From: Desulfoluna limicola
GTDB taxonomy: Bacteria; Desulfobacterota; Desulfobacteria; Desulfobacterales; Desulfolunaceae
DNA: 64,000 nucleotides
Direction of reading: 5' to 3'
NCBI RefSeq assembly: GCF_021654575.1
Contig: NZ_AP024488.1
Coordinates: 1,426,001-1,490,000 of the forward strand
Positions within the stretch are counted from its first letter, which is position 1. Each line of letters opens with the position of its first letter. The notes below the pieces were generated by a model. That model was not told the origin of the DNA, did no database searches, and was given only the letters and a program-made list of their open reading frames with translations. Positions 9,169-18,387 of the stretch are shown in pieces. A program made the translations under genes and the position numbers.

Positions 9169-9252
9169 GCCTCCGGCGGCCAGGGGCTGAGCCCCTGGAC
9201 CCCAGGTTCGCGAATGCTTTCACCCCTCGTTCCTCGGGGTGGCCACATTCGC
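9169..9252 (+). repeat. eut-locus palindromic element, forward copy
   Basis: Starts GCCTCCGGCGG 13 nt after the activator stop, followed by the hairpin CCAGGGGC-TGA-GCCCCTGG (9180-9198) and a second hairpin CACCCC-TCGTTCCTC-GGGGTG inside GCGAATGC/ATTCGC. Its distal half begins the 113-bp repeat that is duplicated at 10735. Confidence 0.7.
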
Positions 9253-9322
9253 TGACGGGATGCGCCTGTGATGCTCCATCAATGACTTTTATGTCGTCTT
9301 CCCTGGCTGTCAGACATGTGGA
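9210..9322 (+). repeat. 113-bp direct repeat, left copy flanking the Fic module
   Basis: Differs at about 6 positions from 10735-10847. Shared blocks include GGGGTGGCCACATTCGCTGA and CGTCTTCCCTGGCTGTCAGA. The two copies bracket the two-gene Fic unit. Confidence 0.75.
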
Positions 9323-9408
9323 TTCATTGGTGTGTGGTTCAATAATGTCCATAAATAAGACGTTCAAAAATCAGTCGTCATTGAGTTGTATATTTAAGGG
9401 GAAGACAA

Positions 9409-9810
9409 ATGAAGAGAGAAACGGCCACCATTGAGGCCATGGTGCCAGAGGTTGACGATTTTATCGAACGTTATCCTCAATATCGAAATGTGGTCGAAAC
9501 CAATGGGCGGCAACTGTTTTACCTTGTCATGTCGCCTCACTCTTTTTATCGTGCGAAATGGGCAACAGAGCAGGGTCTTCCAGCGGTGTTGGGTGTCGCA
9601 CAAATCTGCTTTGATGCGCTGGCTCTGTCAAAGGGCGAAGGTGGCATTGATAATTTAACAAAACAATTTATCGGTGCGATGGTTTGCTGCTTAATGGAAG
9701 CCAATGGGTATCAAAAGGATGGAAGAAAATCCGTGCCACATCATGCTTTTGTCAAGGGTACGGTCTATCAAAAGAAGCAGGCATCTTTTTATGGGGAGAG
9801 GACGACTTGA
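9409..9810 (+). CDS. Small hypothetical protein preceding Fic
   Basis: I do not recognise this 133-aa protein. It is predicted soluble, with no signal peptide. It starts acidic (MKRETATIEAMVPEVDDFIERYPQYRN) and has a Cys-containing hydrophobic segment (FIGAMVCCLMEANGYQKDG) in the second half. The ATG at 9409 has AAGGGGAAG upstream. Its stop overlaps the fic start by one base (TGATG), so the two are almost certainly translated together. Pairing with a Fic gene suggests an antitoxin or Fic accessory, but class II Fic proteins carry their own inhibitory helix, so it may not be needed as an inhibitor. Confidence 0.65.
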   Translation: MKRETATIEAMVPEVDDFIERYPQYRNVVETNGRQLFYLVMSPHSFYRAKWATEQGLPAVLGVAQICFDALALSKGEGGIDNLTKQFIGAMVCCLMEANGYQKDGRKSVPHHAFVKGTVYQKKQASFYGERTT

Positions 9811-10553
9811 TGGAAAATTTTACTAAGCTTGATCACCTGAAAGAGACCCTTGATACCTTCAGACCCATACCCCTTGAGGTTGTCAAAAATCTTCATGAAG
9901 ACCTTGTGCTGCGTTGGACTTATAACTCCAATGCCATTGAAGGCAATACCCTCACGTTAAAAGAGACGAAGGTTGCTTTGGAAGGAATCACCGTTGGCGG
10001 CAAAACCATCCGGGAACACTTTGAAGCCATCAACCATCGGGAGGCCATCTATTTCGTCGAAGAGCTGGTACAGAAAAATGAGCCACTTTCCGAATGGCAG
10101 ATAAAGTCAATCCACCAGCTGATCTTGAAGAATATTGATGACGCTCATGCTGGGATCTATCAAAAAAACAACGTGATTATTTCTGGTGCAGAGCATACTC
10201 CCCCAGATGCAGTGCATGTTGAAAGCGGCATGGCTCAGTTTATTGACTGGTATAACAACGTTGCACCTTCCCTTCATCCTGTAGAACGAGCAGCAAGAGT
10301 TCATGCGGATTTTGTAAAAATTCATCCCTTTGTCGACGGAAATGGAAGAACATCCAGGTTGCTGACAAATTTGGAGTTGATGAAAAGTGGGTTTCCCCCG
10401 GTTGTTTTACCTGTTGAGAAGCGTTTGGAATATTATGAATCATTGGACACCGCACACACAAAAAATGATTACAGTCCTTTCTTAACGCTCATTGCAGATG
10501 TGGTTGAAGCCGGTTTTAAACCCTACTGGCATGTTTTAGGCATAACGGTCTGA
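9810..10553 (+). CDS. Fic domain protein (class II, adenylyltransferase type)
   Basis: A 247-aa Fic/DOC enzyme. The catalytic motif HPFVDGNGRTSR (His at about residue 172) matches HxFx(D/E)GNGRxxR. The N-terminal SNAIEGN (residues 40-46) matches the autoinhibitory (S/T)xxxE(G/N) motif, placing it in class II with an intramolecular inhibitory helix. Fic enzymes AMPylate (rarely otherwise modify) Ser, Thr or Tyr hydroxyls of target proteins, or de-AMPylate them. I start at 9810 rather than at the longer upstream frame because GAGAGG precedes it and it overlaps the upstream stop. The module is flanked by 113-bp direct repeats, which suggests acquisition as a unit. Confidence 0.9.
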   Translation: MENFTKLDHLKETLDTFRPIPLEVVKNLHEDLVLRWTYNSNAIEGNTLTLKETKVALEGITVGGKTIREHFEAINHREAIYFVEELVQKNEPLSEWQIKSIHQLILKNIDDAHAGIYQKNNVIISGAEHTPPDAVHVESGMAQFIDWYNNVAPSLHPVERAARVHADFVKIHPFVDGNGRTSRLLTNLELMKSGFPPVVLPVEKRLEYYESLDTAHTKNDYSPFLTLIADVVEAGFKPYWHVLGITV

Positions 10554-10734
10554 TTGCTGATGCCCGCACTTCATGAGGAAACGGTCAAGCCAAATAAATA
10601 AACTGTAATTAAAGTGCTTTGCTGCTATGGATTCAGTTGTTTTAAAAATGCAAATTGTAATTCACGGTTTTCTTTTTGATTTTCTCACCCTCCGGGCGAT
10701 CCGGGTTAGGCAAAAAACACCTTGAAAGCGGATT

Positions 10735-10847
10735 GCGAATGCTCGCACCCCTCATTCCTCGGGGTGGCCACATTCGCTGACGGGATGCGCCTGTGGTGCT
10801 CCATCGATGACTTTTATGTCGTCTTCCCTGGCTGTCAGACATGCGGA
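10735..10847 (+). repeat. 113-bp direct repeat, right copy flanking the Fic module
   Basis: About 95% identical to 9210-9322 and in the same orientation. It also contains the hairpin of the eut-locus palindromic family (GCGAATGC, CACCCC-TCATTCCTC-GGGGTG, ATTCGC) preceded by CACCTTGAAAGCGG. Confidence 0.75.
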
Positions 10848-11227
10848 ACCATGTGGGTTGCCTGGTCTTTAAGGTGGCACGCCGGCCTTCGCAGGGCCGG
10901 ATGACCGGGGATGTATGCATTTAGATACCATTAGAGGTTGACGTTCGCCGGGAAAATATCGACGAACAGCCTGATTGAATGACCGCAATAGAATCTTCCG
11001 AATTGTCTTTGTGCAGGCCGCGCTCTTGTGTGGCTTTTATCTTTTCATGGGTGAACACCCTTGAATCAAAAATCCATGTTAGCCATATCTTAATACAGAG
11101 ATACAAGGGCTACGCCTGCGTCGGGTGAATTCAAACCTGTAATAAGACATTACCCAAAAAAGCCGCCATGGAGCACGATACGCCCGACGACGAATTGTCA
11201 ATTGCCTTGTTTTCCTATCTGTCGGGG

Positions 11228-11266
11228 CGCAGCGACTCCTCGAACCAAGAACCAAGCACGAAGAAC
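11228..11266 (-). repeat. Heptamer array, GTTCTTN family (reverse)
   Basis: On the minus strand it reads CGTTCTT, CGTGCTT, GGTTCTT, GGTTCGA, GGAGTCG in 7-nt steps. It is a short isolated copy of the arrays described from 26.5 kb onward. Confidence 0.65.
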
Positions 11267-11692
11267 GTTTTCCACGACCCCTCCCCCATAACCCTTCTCA
11301 TTCCCTTTTCACCTTTCCCCGGACAAGCGTTCAGAAAAAGTGGATACATTCCTTTCCTTGCTGGACACCCATCTCTCCGTAATTTCTTCAAGATGATCTC
11401 CTTCGACCTAATCATCCGTAATGAGTACTAAAAAATCAATTCCTCAAGGTTGGTACGTATTTTGATTAATGAAGGGGTGAGCCCGTGATTTTGATGGATG
11501 CGTTGCGGGTGAAACAGACATGGGTGGCAACCGTGTGCAGGGAAGGGGCACCTTCCGCTCTGGTAGGTCGGCAAGGAGGCCGGTTGGATCGGGGCACTGC
11601 TGCTGCGGGCTCGGGAAGAGACCGGGAAGCCGCCGGAACCATGTAACGAACCGTCATGATGAAGTGACATCACAGATCAGGAGAATTGCGCT

Positions 11693-12895
11693 ATGGGTAG
11701 CATCGGTACGATCATTATCTACATTATTATGGGGTGCGCCATCCTCGGCGCCTTTGCCTACATTAAGGATGATCAAAGCGGACTTGGCCAGGAGTTCATC
11801 GAAGGACTCAACAGCATTGGCCCCATCTTTGTGCCTGTGGCCGGCATCATGGCCGCCACGCCTTATCTTTCTATTTTCGTAAAAACAGTTTTTGGCCCCA
11901 TGTTTGCCGCCATCGGCGCAGACCCCGCCATCGCCGCCACCACCTTCATCGCCGTGGACATGGGCGGGTATCAGCTGGCCGAGGTTCTGGCGCAGACCAA
12001 AGAGAGCTGGATCATGGCCATGGTTGTCGGGTACATGTCCGGCGCCACCATCGTGTTTTCCATCCCCGTGGGCCTTACCATGCTTCAGAAAAGCGACCAC
12101 AAATACATGGCCTTGGGGGTCATGGCCGGAATCTTGAGTATTCCTGTCGGTGTGTTTGTCACCAGCGCCATTCTGTCCGTCGGTGACCTGGCTGTCCGCG
12201 GGGTGATCTCCGCCAACGCGGACTCCGCCTATGTGCTCGCCCTTAACTTCGGCACCATTTTCGCCAACCTGCTTCCCCTGACCCTCTTTTGTGTGGGATT
12301 GGCCATCGGCCTTAAGCTTGCTCCCAAAACCATGATCAAGGGCTTTCTTCTTTTTGGCCGCGCCATGAGCATCGGCCTGACCCTGGTTCTGGTCTTCTCC
12401 ATCGTGGAGTACTTCACCGGCGTATTCTCAAATCTTCTGGGCGGCTGGGGCTTTGATCCCATCATCGCTGACGAGGCCGATCAGTTCCGTGCCCTGGAGA
12501 TCGCCGGTTACATCGGCATCATGCTCTGCGGTGCGTTTCCCATGGTCTACCTTATTAAACAGTACCTGGCAGGTCCCATGGAAGCCATCGGCGCTAAGGT
12601 GGGACTCAAGAGTGAGGGGGCCGCTGGCATTCTGGCCGCTGCTGCCAACATTCTTGCCATGTTCCGCCTCATTGCCGACATGCGCGCCAAAGACAAGGTT
12701 CTCTGCATCGCGTTTTCCGTCTGCGCTGCCTTTATGTTCGGCGATCACCTCGCCTTTACTGCCAACTTTCAGCCCAACATGATCCTGCCTGTCATGAGTG
12801 GCAAGCTTGTCGGCGGCATCACGGGCTTTTGCCTTGCCTATATCCTCTCGGTTCCGGCCGCTGTCAAAATCGAGCAGGAGCAGCTGGAAGATTAA
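11693..12895 (+). CDS. eutH: Ethanolamine transporter EutH
   Basis: A 400-aa polytopic membrane protein of the EutH family, with about ten hydrophobic segments beginning at IGTIIIYIIMGCAILGAF. Recognisable family stretches are IGPIFVPVAGIMAATPYLS, the middle FIAVDMGGYQLAE and the C-terminal FGDHLAFTANFQP. EutH mediates uptake of ethanolamine across the inner membrane, mainly when the concentration of uncharged ethanolamine is low. AGGAG is placed 10 nt before the ATG. It is the first gene of the ethanolamine locus but is separated from eutB by a 549-bp repeat element, so it may be its own transcript. Confidence 0.93.
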   Translation: MGSIGTIIIYIIMGCAILGAFAYIKDDQSGLGQEFIEGLNSIGPIFVPVAGIMAATPYLSIFVKTVFGPMFAAIGADPAIAATTFIAVDMGGYQLAEVLAQTKESWIMAMVVGYMSGATIVFSIPVGLTMLQKSDHKYMALGVMAGILSIPVGVFVTSAILSVGDLAVRGVISANADSAYVLALNFGTIFANLLPLTLFCVGLAIGLKLAPKTMIKGFLLFGRAMSIGLTLVLVFSIVEYFTGVFSNLLGGWGFDPIIADEADQFRALEIAGYIGIMLCGAFPMVYLIKQYLAGPMEAIGAKVGLKSEGAAGILAAAANILAMFRLIADMRAKDKVLCIAFSVCAAFMFGDHLAFTANFQPNMILPVMSGKLVGGITGFCLAYILSVPAAVKIEQEQLED

Positions 12896-12905
12896 AACAA
12901 CACGT

Positions 12906-13454
12906 GCCTCCGGCGCCATGGGATGACCTCATGGACCACATGTTGTGAATGATCGATCCCTCCCTTTCTCGGGGCGATCATTCACTAAGCCCGGATATTT
13001 CACGAGTTGAGTGCCCTCATACTCAAGGCATCAGAGCTGCAGTTCTCAATGCTCTGATAACGCAGACGATGGGTGCACTCGGCTCCCCCGGAGGGTGAGA
13101 AAAGCGAGCAGGAAACCGTGAATTACATGTTGTTGTTTTGATCCAATGGTTTTCTCATGAAATATCCGGGCAAGGTGCCAGAACCACTGGTTAAGACTTG
13201 CTGTTGCAAATTTGGTAATTGCCTGGCCCTCGGCAGGGCCGCCGGAGGCAAGGGCATACCTTATATACTATAGAGTATTCATAACCACGTTTTGATTATT
13301 TGCCCGGGCTATCGGTGAGAGTTTTTTCTGGGAGCAGTCAACCTGTGAGCGAAGACCGAAACTCCTGTAGCTCACGCATTTTTATCACTTTATAACGACA
13401 CCCGTCTCGCATTCGCCATAAGGTTTCGAGGTGCCTCACCTCGCCGCCGGAGGC
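12906..13454. repeat. MITE-like element with inverted ends, between eutH and eutB
   Basis: Left end GCCTCCGGCG begins 10 nt after the eutH stop; right end CCGCCGGAGGC ends 29 nt before the eutB start. It contains the stem GTGAATGATCG/CGATCATTCAC (12945-12955 with 12975-12985) and, near the right end, CGAGGTG-CC-TCACCTCG. An internal 130-bp block (about 12993-13120) recurs at 59117-59275. No gene seen in it. Confidence 0.75.
12993..13120 (+). repeat. Dispersed repeat shared with 59.1 kb
   Basis: Shares GGCATCAGAGCTGCAG, GATAACGC, GGGTGCACTCGG and GAGGGTGAGAAAA blocks, in order, with 59117-59275; a reversed fragment lies at about 10655-10705. Confidence 0.6.
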
Positions 13455-13483
13455 TGGTTTTAATACAAGAAGGAGATACACAC

Positions 13484-14845
13484 GTGAATCTGAGAAGCAA
13501 GATCGGCGACAAGGTCTTTACCTTTCAATCGGTCCGCGACGTTCTGGCAAAGGCCAACAACGAAAAATCCGGCGACGCCCTGGCCGGTATCGCTGCTGAG
13601 TCCGCCACGGAACGCGTGGCAGCCAAGCTCTGCCTGGCCAACCTGCAACTGAAAGACATCTATGAAAACCCCGTCATTGCCTACGACGATGACGAAGTGA
13701 CCCGGGTTATTTACGATGACCTGAACACCACGATTTATGACTCCGTAAAGAACTGGAGCGTGGCGGAGCTTCGGGAGTATATCCTCAAAACCCGGCGCCA
13801 GGGGGACCTGCTCAATATCAGCCGGGGACTGACCAGCGAGATGATCGCGGCGGCCGCCAAGCTGATGTCCACCATGGACCTGGTATACGCCAGCAAGAAG
13901 ATCAAGGTGTCTGCCCACTGCAACACCACCATCGGCCTTCCCGGGACCCTTTCGTTCCGCTGCCAGCCCAACCACCCCACGGACTCCATCGAAGGGATCT
14001 TGGCTGCCTTGAAAGAGGGCATCTCCTTTGGTTCCGGAGACGCGTGCTTCGGCGTGAACCCTGTCGAAGACAACGTGGAGGGGTTCACGCGGGTCATGCG
14101 GGCGATTACGGATTTCAGGGACAAGTACGAAATTCCCACCCAGTGTGTGGTTCTGGCCCACATCACCACCCAGATGCAGGCCATGGAGAAGGGGGTCCCT
14201 GTGGACCTTCTGTTCCAGAGCATTGCAGGCACCCAGACCGCCAACGACGCCTTCGGCATCTCCGCGACCATGCTGGAAGAAGCCCGTGAGATGGCCCTTC
14301 GCCTCGGCACCTCCACAGGCCCCAACGTCATGTATTTCGAAACAGGCCAGGGTTCCGAGATCTCTCTTGACTGCCACCATGGCGTGGATGAGATGACCCT
14401 GGAGGCTCGCTGCTACGGCCTGGCCCGTCGCTACAACCCCTTCATGCTCAACAACGTCTCCGGTTTTATCGGTCCCGAGACGATTTACACCGGCAAAGAG
14501 GTGATCCGGGCCGACCTGGAAGACCTCTTCATGGGCAAGATGCACGGCATCTCCATGGGGATCGCTCCCTGTTACACCAACCACATGAAGGCCGATCAGG
14601 ACGACCAGGAACTGGGGACCATGCTCTGCGCCATGGCCGGATCCAACTTCTTCATGGGGGTTTCCGGCGGTGACGACTGCATGCTGAACTATCAGGACAC
14701 CAGTTTCCACGATGACGCGGCGGCTCGTGAAATTCTCGGCCTGAGACCGGCCCCTGAGTTTGAAACGTGGCTTGAGAAAATGGGCATCATGGAAGATGGC
14801 TGCCTTACCGATGCTGCAGGCGACGCCTCAATTTTTGACAAATAG
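13484..14845 (+). CDS. eutB: Ethanolamine ammonia-lyase large subunit EutB
   Basis: At 453 aa it has the full family length. EutB is the catalytic TIM-barrel subunit of the adenosylcobalamin-dependent lyase that converts ethanolamine to acetaldehyde and ammonia. Family segments are clear: an N-terminal KIGDKVFTFQSVRDVLAKAN, DLLNISRGLTSEMIAAA, NTTIGLPGTLSFRCQPN, the substrate-pocket region FGSGDACFGVNPVEDN and the conserved FFMGVSGGDDCMLNYQ. The start is GTG, fixed by AAGGAG 6 nt upstream. It is followed 18 nt later by eutC, forming the lyase pair. A reversed repeat end lies 29 nt upstream, so its leader RNA largely derives from repeat DNA. Confidence 0.97.
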   Translation: MNLRSKIGDKVFTFQSVRDVLAKANNEKSGDALAGIAAESATERVAAKLCLANLQLKDIYENPVIAYDDDEVTRVIYDDLNTTIYDSVKNWSVAELREYILKTRRQGDLLNISRGLTSEMIAAAAKLMSTMDLVYASKKIKVSAHCNTTIGLPGTLSFRCQPNHPTDSIEGILAALKEGISFGSGDACFGVNPVEDNVEGFTRVMRAITDFRDKYEIPTQCVVLAHITTQMQAMEKGVPVDLLFQSIAGTQTANDAFGISATMLEEAREMALRLGTSTGPNVMYFETGQGSEISLDCHHGVDEMTLEARCYGLARRYNPFMLNNVSGFIGPETIYTGKEVIRADLEDLFMGKMHGISMGIAPCYTNHMKADQDDQELGTMLCAMAGSNFFMGVSGGDDCMLNYQDTSFHDDAAAREILGLRPAPEFETWLEKMGIMEDGCLTDAAGDASIFDK

Positions 14846-14863
14846 TGAAGGAGCGTGGAAGCA

Positions 14864-15757
14864 ATGAACGAACAGGAATTGATTCAAAGCGTCATCGGCA
14901 AGCTGGTGGAGCAGGGCGTGATAACAGGTAAACCTTCAGCCGAGACGGTGGCCGCAGTTGCCGCCTCTCCTTCGTTTTCAGGAGGCGCAGTCGGTGAGCC
15001 TGTGACCCTGCCTCCTTTGGACGAGGTGAAGGTGGACAACCCCAAAAACATGGCTGCCCTCGAGGCCATGCGCAAGACCACCCCGGCCCGGATTTTTATG
15101 GGCCGGTGCGGCGCTCGCCAGAAAACCCACTCTTTCCTTCATTTTCAGGCCGACCACGCCGCAGCCGTGGATGCTGTCTTTCTCGATGTCTCGGATGAGT
15201 GCCTGGCGGAAAACGGGCTTTTCGGCGTCCAGACCGCCGTCAAAGACAAAGACGAATTCCTCATGAAACCCGAGTTGGGAAAAAAGCTGAGCGAGGAGGC
15301 AAAAAAGACCATTGCCGAGAAATGCGTCAAAGGCGCTCAGGTCCAGATCATCGTGGTGGACGGCTTAAGCTCCACCGCCATCGAAGCCAACATCGCCGAT
15401 ACCGTTCCCGCCCTCGTCCAGGGCCTCAAAGCCGAAGGCATCTCCGTGGGAACCCCATTTTTCATCAAGTACGGCCGCGTGGGCGTTATGGACGACGTGG
15501 GCGCTCTCTTGAATTGCGACGTGGTCGTTGAACTCGTCGGCGAGCGCCCCGGCCTCATCACCGCAGAAAGCATGAGCTCCTACATGGTCTACAAAGCCGG
15601 GGAGAAAACCGTGGAAGCCGACCGAACCATTATTTCCAACATCCACAAAGGCGGCACGCCCCCGGCAGAAGCCGGCGCCCACATGGCCACCGTGGTGAAG
15701 CAGATGCTCGCCCACAAAGCCAGCGGGGTCTCTCTCTCTGAGGCGATGAAGGGGTAA
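14864..15757 (+). CDS. eutC: Ethanolamine ammonia-lyase small subunit EutC
   Basis: A 297-aa small subunit that helps bind adenosylcobalamin in the EutBC lyase. Segments characteristic of the family are TPARIFMGRCGARQKTHSFL, IVVDGLSSTAIEAN, PFFIKYGRVGVMDDVG and the C-terminal VELVGERPGL. An N-terminal stretch (about residues 1-60), Ala-rich with a possible amphipathic helix (NEQELIQSVIGKLVEQGV), precedes the core and resembles microcompartment-targeting peptides. I prefer the ATG at 14864 to GTG 14855 because AAGGAG lies only 1 nt from the GTG but 10 nt from the ATG. It is co-transcribed with eutB. Confidence 0.96.
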   Translation: MNEQELIQSVIGKLVEQGVITGKPSAETVAAVAASPSFSGGAVGEPVTLPPLDEVKVDNPKNMAALEAMRKTTPARIFMGRCGARQKTHSFLHFQADHAAAVDAVFLDVSDECLAENGLFGVQTAVKDKDEFLMKPELGKKLSEEAKKTIAEKCVKGAQVQIIVVDGLSSTAIEANIADTVPALVQGLKAEGISVGTPFFIKYGRVGVMDDVGALLNCDVVVELVGERPGLITAESMSSYMVYKAGEKTVEADRTIISNIHKGGTPPAEAGAHMATVVKQMLAHKASGVSLSEAMKG

Positions 15758-15841
15758 TCGCTGAAACCGTTCCTGGTGCGGGGTGCATTGTTCTTGGTTC
15801 AATAGTTTCGTTGCACTCATGACCAGGTACTGAGAAAAGCA

Positions 15842-16444
15842 GCCTCCGGCGGGCAGGTGGAGGCACCTGCAAACCTGATTACCGTTGCGATTTAACCCTC
15901 GTTCCTCGGGCGAAATCGCATCGGTATTCCCTCGACTCAAGAGCTGAGGCATGGAATCAGGTCGGCACAAGCTTCGCAAGAGTGGTGGTGTGATTTTTGT
16001 AGGGTGCATTCCATGCACCACAAACGAAAGCATGCTGTACCTTGAGTTTATTTGAAATACCGAGGCTGCTGTCTATTCAAACATGGTGCAAAAATGCACC
16101 CTACGGTGGTGGTGCTTGGCATCGTGTTTGATTGAGCATGATCTAACTCTGCAAGTTCAGTGTTTGTTAAAAGACCCTTTCCCGAGACCGATAAACGATG
16201 TTTCAGGGGAAGTCGTAATCGAAACGTTTTTGGTTCAGCTTTTTGAAGAAGCTGACCGCCCGAGTAATTCCGGTAAAAATCAACTCCAGGGTTTGTACCG
16301 GAGGACCCACGGCCCACGCGCGTTCAACGACCGTGGTATGCGTTCAACCTTAACGCGAATGCGGACGCGACACCCCATGAATCATATGGAACGTCGCGCA
16401 TTCGCCATATGGGGTCCAGGGGATCATCCCCTGGCGCCGGAGGC
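15842..16444. repeat. MITE-like element with inverted ends, between eutC and eutA
   Basis: Left end GCCTCCGGCGGGCAGGTG with hairpin GCAGGTG/CACCTGC and stem GCGATTT/AAATCGC around CCC-TCGTTCCTC-GGG. Right end is the hairpin CCAGGGGAT/ATCCCCTGG followed by CGCCGGAGGC. Two GTAGGGTGC-type palindromes lie inverted to each other at about 16000-16022 and 16083-16106. It fills the gap; no gene recognised. Confidence 0.75.
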
Positions 16445-16452
16445 AAGGAGTT

Positions 16453-17970
16453 ATGGCCGACAGTCCCAAAATTTCATCGCTTTACGCGGCTCATGTGAGT
16501 GCGCCGGAAGAGGGCGAAGCCGAAGAGGTGGTGACCAGTGTGGGGATTGATATCGGCACCACCACCACCCAGTGTGTCATCAGCCGGCTCACGGTGAAGA
16601 ACACCGCGCCGGGAACCCTGGTGCCCCGAATGGAGATCACCGACAAGGAGGTGGTCTACCGAAGCGATATCCACTTTACCCCTATAACGGGTGAGAACCT
16701 TGTGGACACGGAAAAAGTGTTCCGGCTCATCGACGTGGAATTTACCAAGGCGGGCATCTCGCCCTCAGAGATCGACACCGGGGCGGTGATCATTACCGGA
16801 GAGACGGCCAAGAAAGAGAACGCACGGCTGATCTCAGGAGAGATGGCGGGCTACGCCGGGGACTTTGTGGTGGCAACGGCTGGTGGCAAGCTGGAGTCGG
16901 TGATTGCCGGGCGGGGTTCCGGAGCCTCGGATTATTCCCGGAGATATTTCAAGACCGTGGCCAACATCGACATCGGGGGAGGGACGGCCAACATCGGTAT
17001 TTTCAAGGGCGGAAAGGCCATCGACAGCTGCTGCATTAATGTAGGCGGCAGGTTGCTTCGCGTGGATGCCCATGGCGGACATGTTGTTCAGGTAACCGAG
17101 CCCATGGTTCATGTGCTTGAAGACCTCGGCTTTTCTCTCAAACAGGGGGATGCTGTGGACCCCATGACCCTTGAAATCATCTGCCGCCGCATGGCCGAGG
17201 TGGTGTTGAATTCCCTTAAGGGTTCAACTCTCACCGGCCTTGAGGATGCACTCATGATGACGGATGCCCTTCGGCTCGATTACGAGGTGGAGTGTGTGAT
17301 GATCTCCGGCGGTGTGGCGGACCACGCGTACACCACCTCTCCGTGTGACACCCTGGATGAGATCGCGCGGTATGGGGACATCGGTCCCATGCTCGGGCGT
17401 CAGGTGAGGCAGGTATTCAAAGGCAACGGCATGGAACTCATCCGCCCCACGGAAACGATTCGCGCCACGGTGATCGGGGCAGGGTCCCAGACCGTGGACG
17501 TGAGCGGCAGCACCATCGTGGTGACCGACGAGCGCCTGCCCATGAAGAACATTCCCGTGGTTATTCCCTTCGTGGAGGGGATCCCGGCAAATTCGGGTGC
17601 TGTCGCCGGAGCGATTCGGCAGAGCATCTCAAGCCTCTACGAATCCGACGACCTGGAGCCCCTGGCCGTGGGCATTCAAGGGAACGACTACCTTTCGTAC
17701 AAGCTGATTCAGGTCCTTGCAAAGGGAATCCTGGCAGGCCTTGAGCCCCTGATTCGGGTCGGCTTTCCCGTTATTGTTGTCATGGAACACGACAGCGGCA
17801 AGGTCCTCGGCCAGAGCTTAAGGGTGTTGAACCCAGCGGCCCAGGTAATCTGCGTGGACCAGATTGAAGTCAACGAAGGGGACTACATCGATATCGGCCG
17901 GTCCATTGCAGGGGGCACGGTGGTCCCGGTGGTGATCAAGACGCTTGTTTTTGAGACCCGTCAAACTTGA
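16453..17970 (+). CDS. eutA: Ethanolamine ammonia-lyase reactivating factor EutA
   Basis: A 505-aa ATPase of the actin/Hsp70 fold that reactivates inactivated EutBC by exchanging damaged cobalamin. It shows the phosphate-1 loop GIDIGTTTTQCVISRL (about residue 35), a second nucleotide motif NIDIGGGTANIGIF (about 175), and GAVAGAIRQSISS and MEHDSGKVLG near the C-terminus. The ATG is preceded by AAGGAG, and the nearby GGAGGC belongs to the end of the bounded repeat element, which stops 8 nt before the gene; the repeat therefore contributes to its ribosome-binding region. A forward copy of the element starts 28 nt after the stop. Confidence 0.96.
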   Translation: MADSPKISSLYAAHVSAPEEGEAEEVVTSVGIDIGTTTTQCVISRLTVKNTAPGTLVPRMEITDKEVVYRSDIHFTPITGENLVDTEKVFRLIDVEFTKAGISPSEIDTGAVIITGETAKKENARLISGEMAGYAGDFVVATAGGKLESVIAGRGSGASDYSRRYFKTVANIDIGGGTANIGIFKGGKAIDSCCINVGGRLLRVDAHGGHVVQVTEPMVHVLEDLGFSLKQGDAVDPMTLEIICRRMAEVVLNSLKGSTLTGLEDALMMTDALRLDYEVECVMISGGVADHAYTTSPCDTLDEIARYGDIGPMLGRQVRQVFKGNGMELIRPTETIRATVIGAGSQTVDVSGSTIVVTDERLPMKNIPVVIPFVEGIPANSGAVAGAIRQSISSLYESDDLEPLAVGIQGNDYLSYKLIQVLAKGILAGLEPLIRVGFPVIVVMEHDSGKVLGQSLRVLNPAAQVICVDQIEVNEGDYIDIGRSIAGGTVVPVVIKTLVFETRQT

Positions 17971-17998
17971 AAAGAGCAATGAACGGAGAAAAAGCGAT

Positions 17999-18251
17999 GC
18001 CTCCGGCGGCAAGGTGAGCCACCTTGAAAGCTGATTACCGCAGCGCTTTGCCTCTCGTTCCTCGAGTCAAATCACAACGGCGTTAAGGCAAGAATTGTAC
18101 ATTTTCATATGTCATGGCGCCTTGGCCTTTGTTTCGAAGCTTGATTGAATTTGATGACGGGCTTCGCCCGAGAATAACGGCTGAAAATAATAGCAACCCG
18201 CTTTCAAGGTGGTTTTAGCTACAGTGGCTTCGCCACCTTGCCGCCGGAGGC
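17999..18251. repeat. MITE-like element with inverted ends, between eutA and eutL
   Basis: The shortest complete copy (253 bp). Left: GCCTCCGGCGGC, hairpin AAGGTGAGCCACCTT, GAAAGCTGATTACCGC, CTCGTTCCTCGAG. Right: ACCCGCTTTCAAGGTGG, GTGGCTTCGCCAC, CTTGCCGCCGGAGGC. Left and right halves are clearly reverse complements in their terminal 35 bp. Confidence 0.8.
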
Positions 18252-18387
18252 TCGTTTTTAAAGTTTTGTGATTTGAGTGGTTCTATAGAGAGACCTCTTT
18301 CGGTGCAATGGCGCACGGAAATGAGACGTCACTTATAAGATGCATCGATGAAAAAAAGGCCGGTTGATTCCGGCAAGGAGGAGTCGC

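Larger units (their letters stand above)
10554..11692. other. Intergenic region upstream of eutH, repeats only
   Basis: Contains a fragment of the 12993-13120 repeat family in reverse (about 10655-10705, with CTCACCCTCCGGG), the right 113-bp repeat (10735-10847), a CCGGCC-TTCGCA-GGGCCGG hairpin near 10885, and a reverse heptamer array (11228-11266). A GC-rich 53-codon frame (GTG 11485 to 11646) lies just before eutH; it resembles nothing I know and could be leader RNA instead. No other gene seen. Confidence 0.55.

Noticed and set aside
11460-11692. Possible cobalamin riboswitch before eutH (AGGGAAGGGGCACCTTCC, GACCGGGAAGCC)
   Set aside because: Single words look alike, but the conserved core with GGTGNAAATCC and the CTGCCCCCGC box is absent and the order of pieces is wrong.
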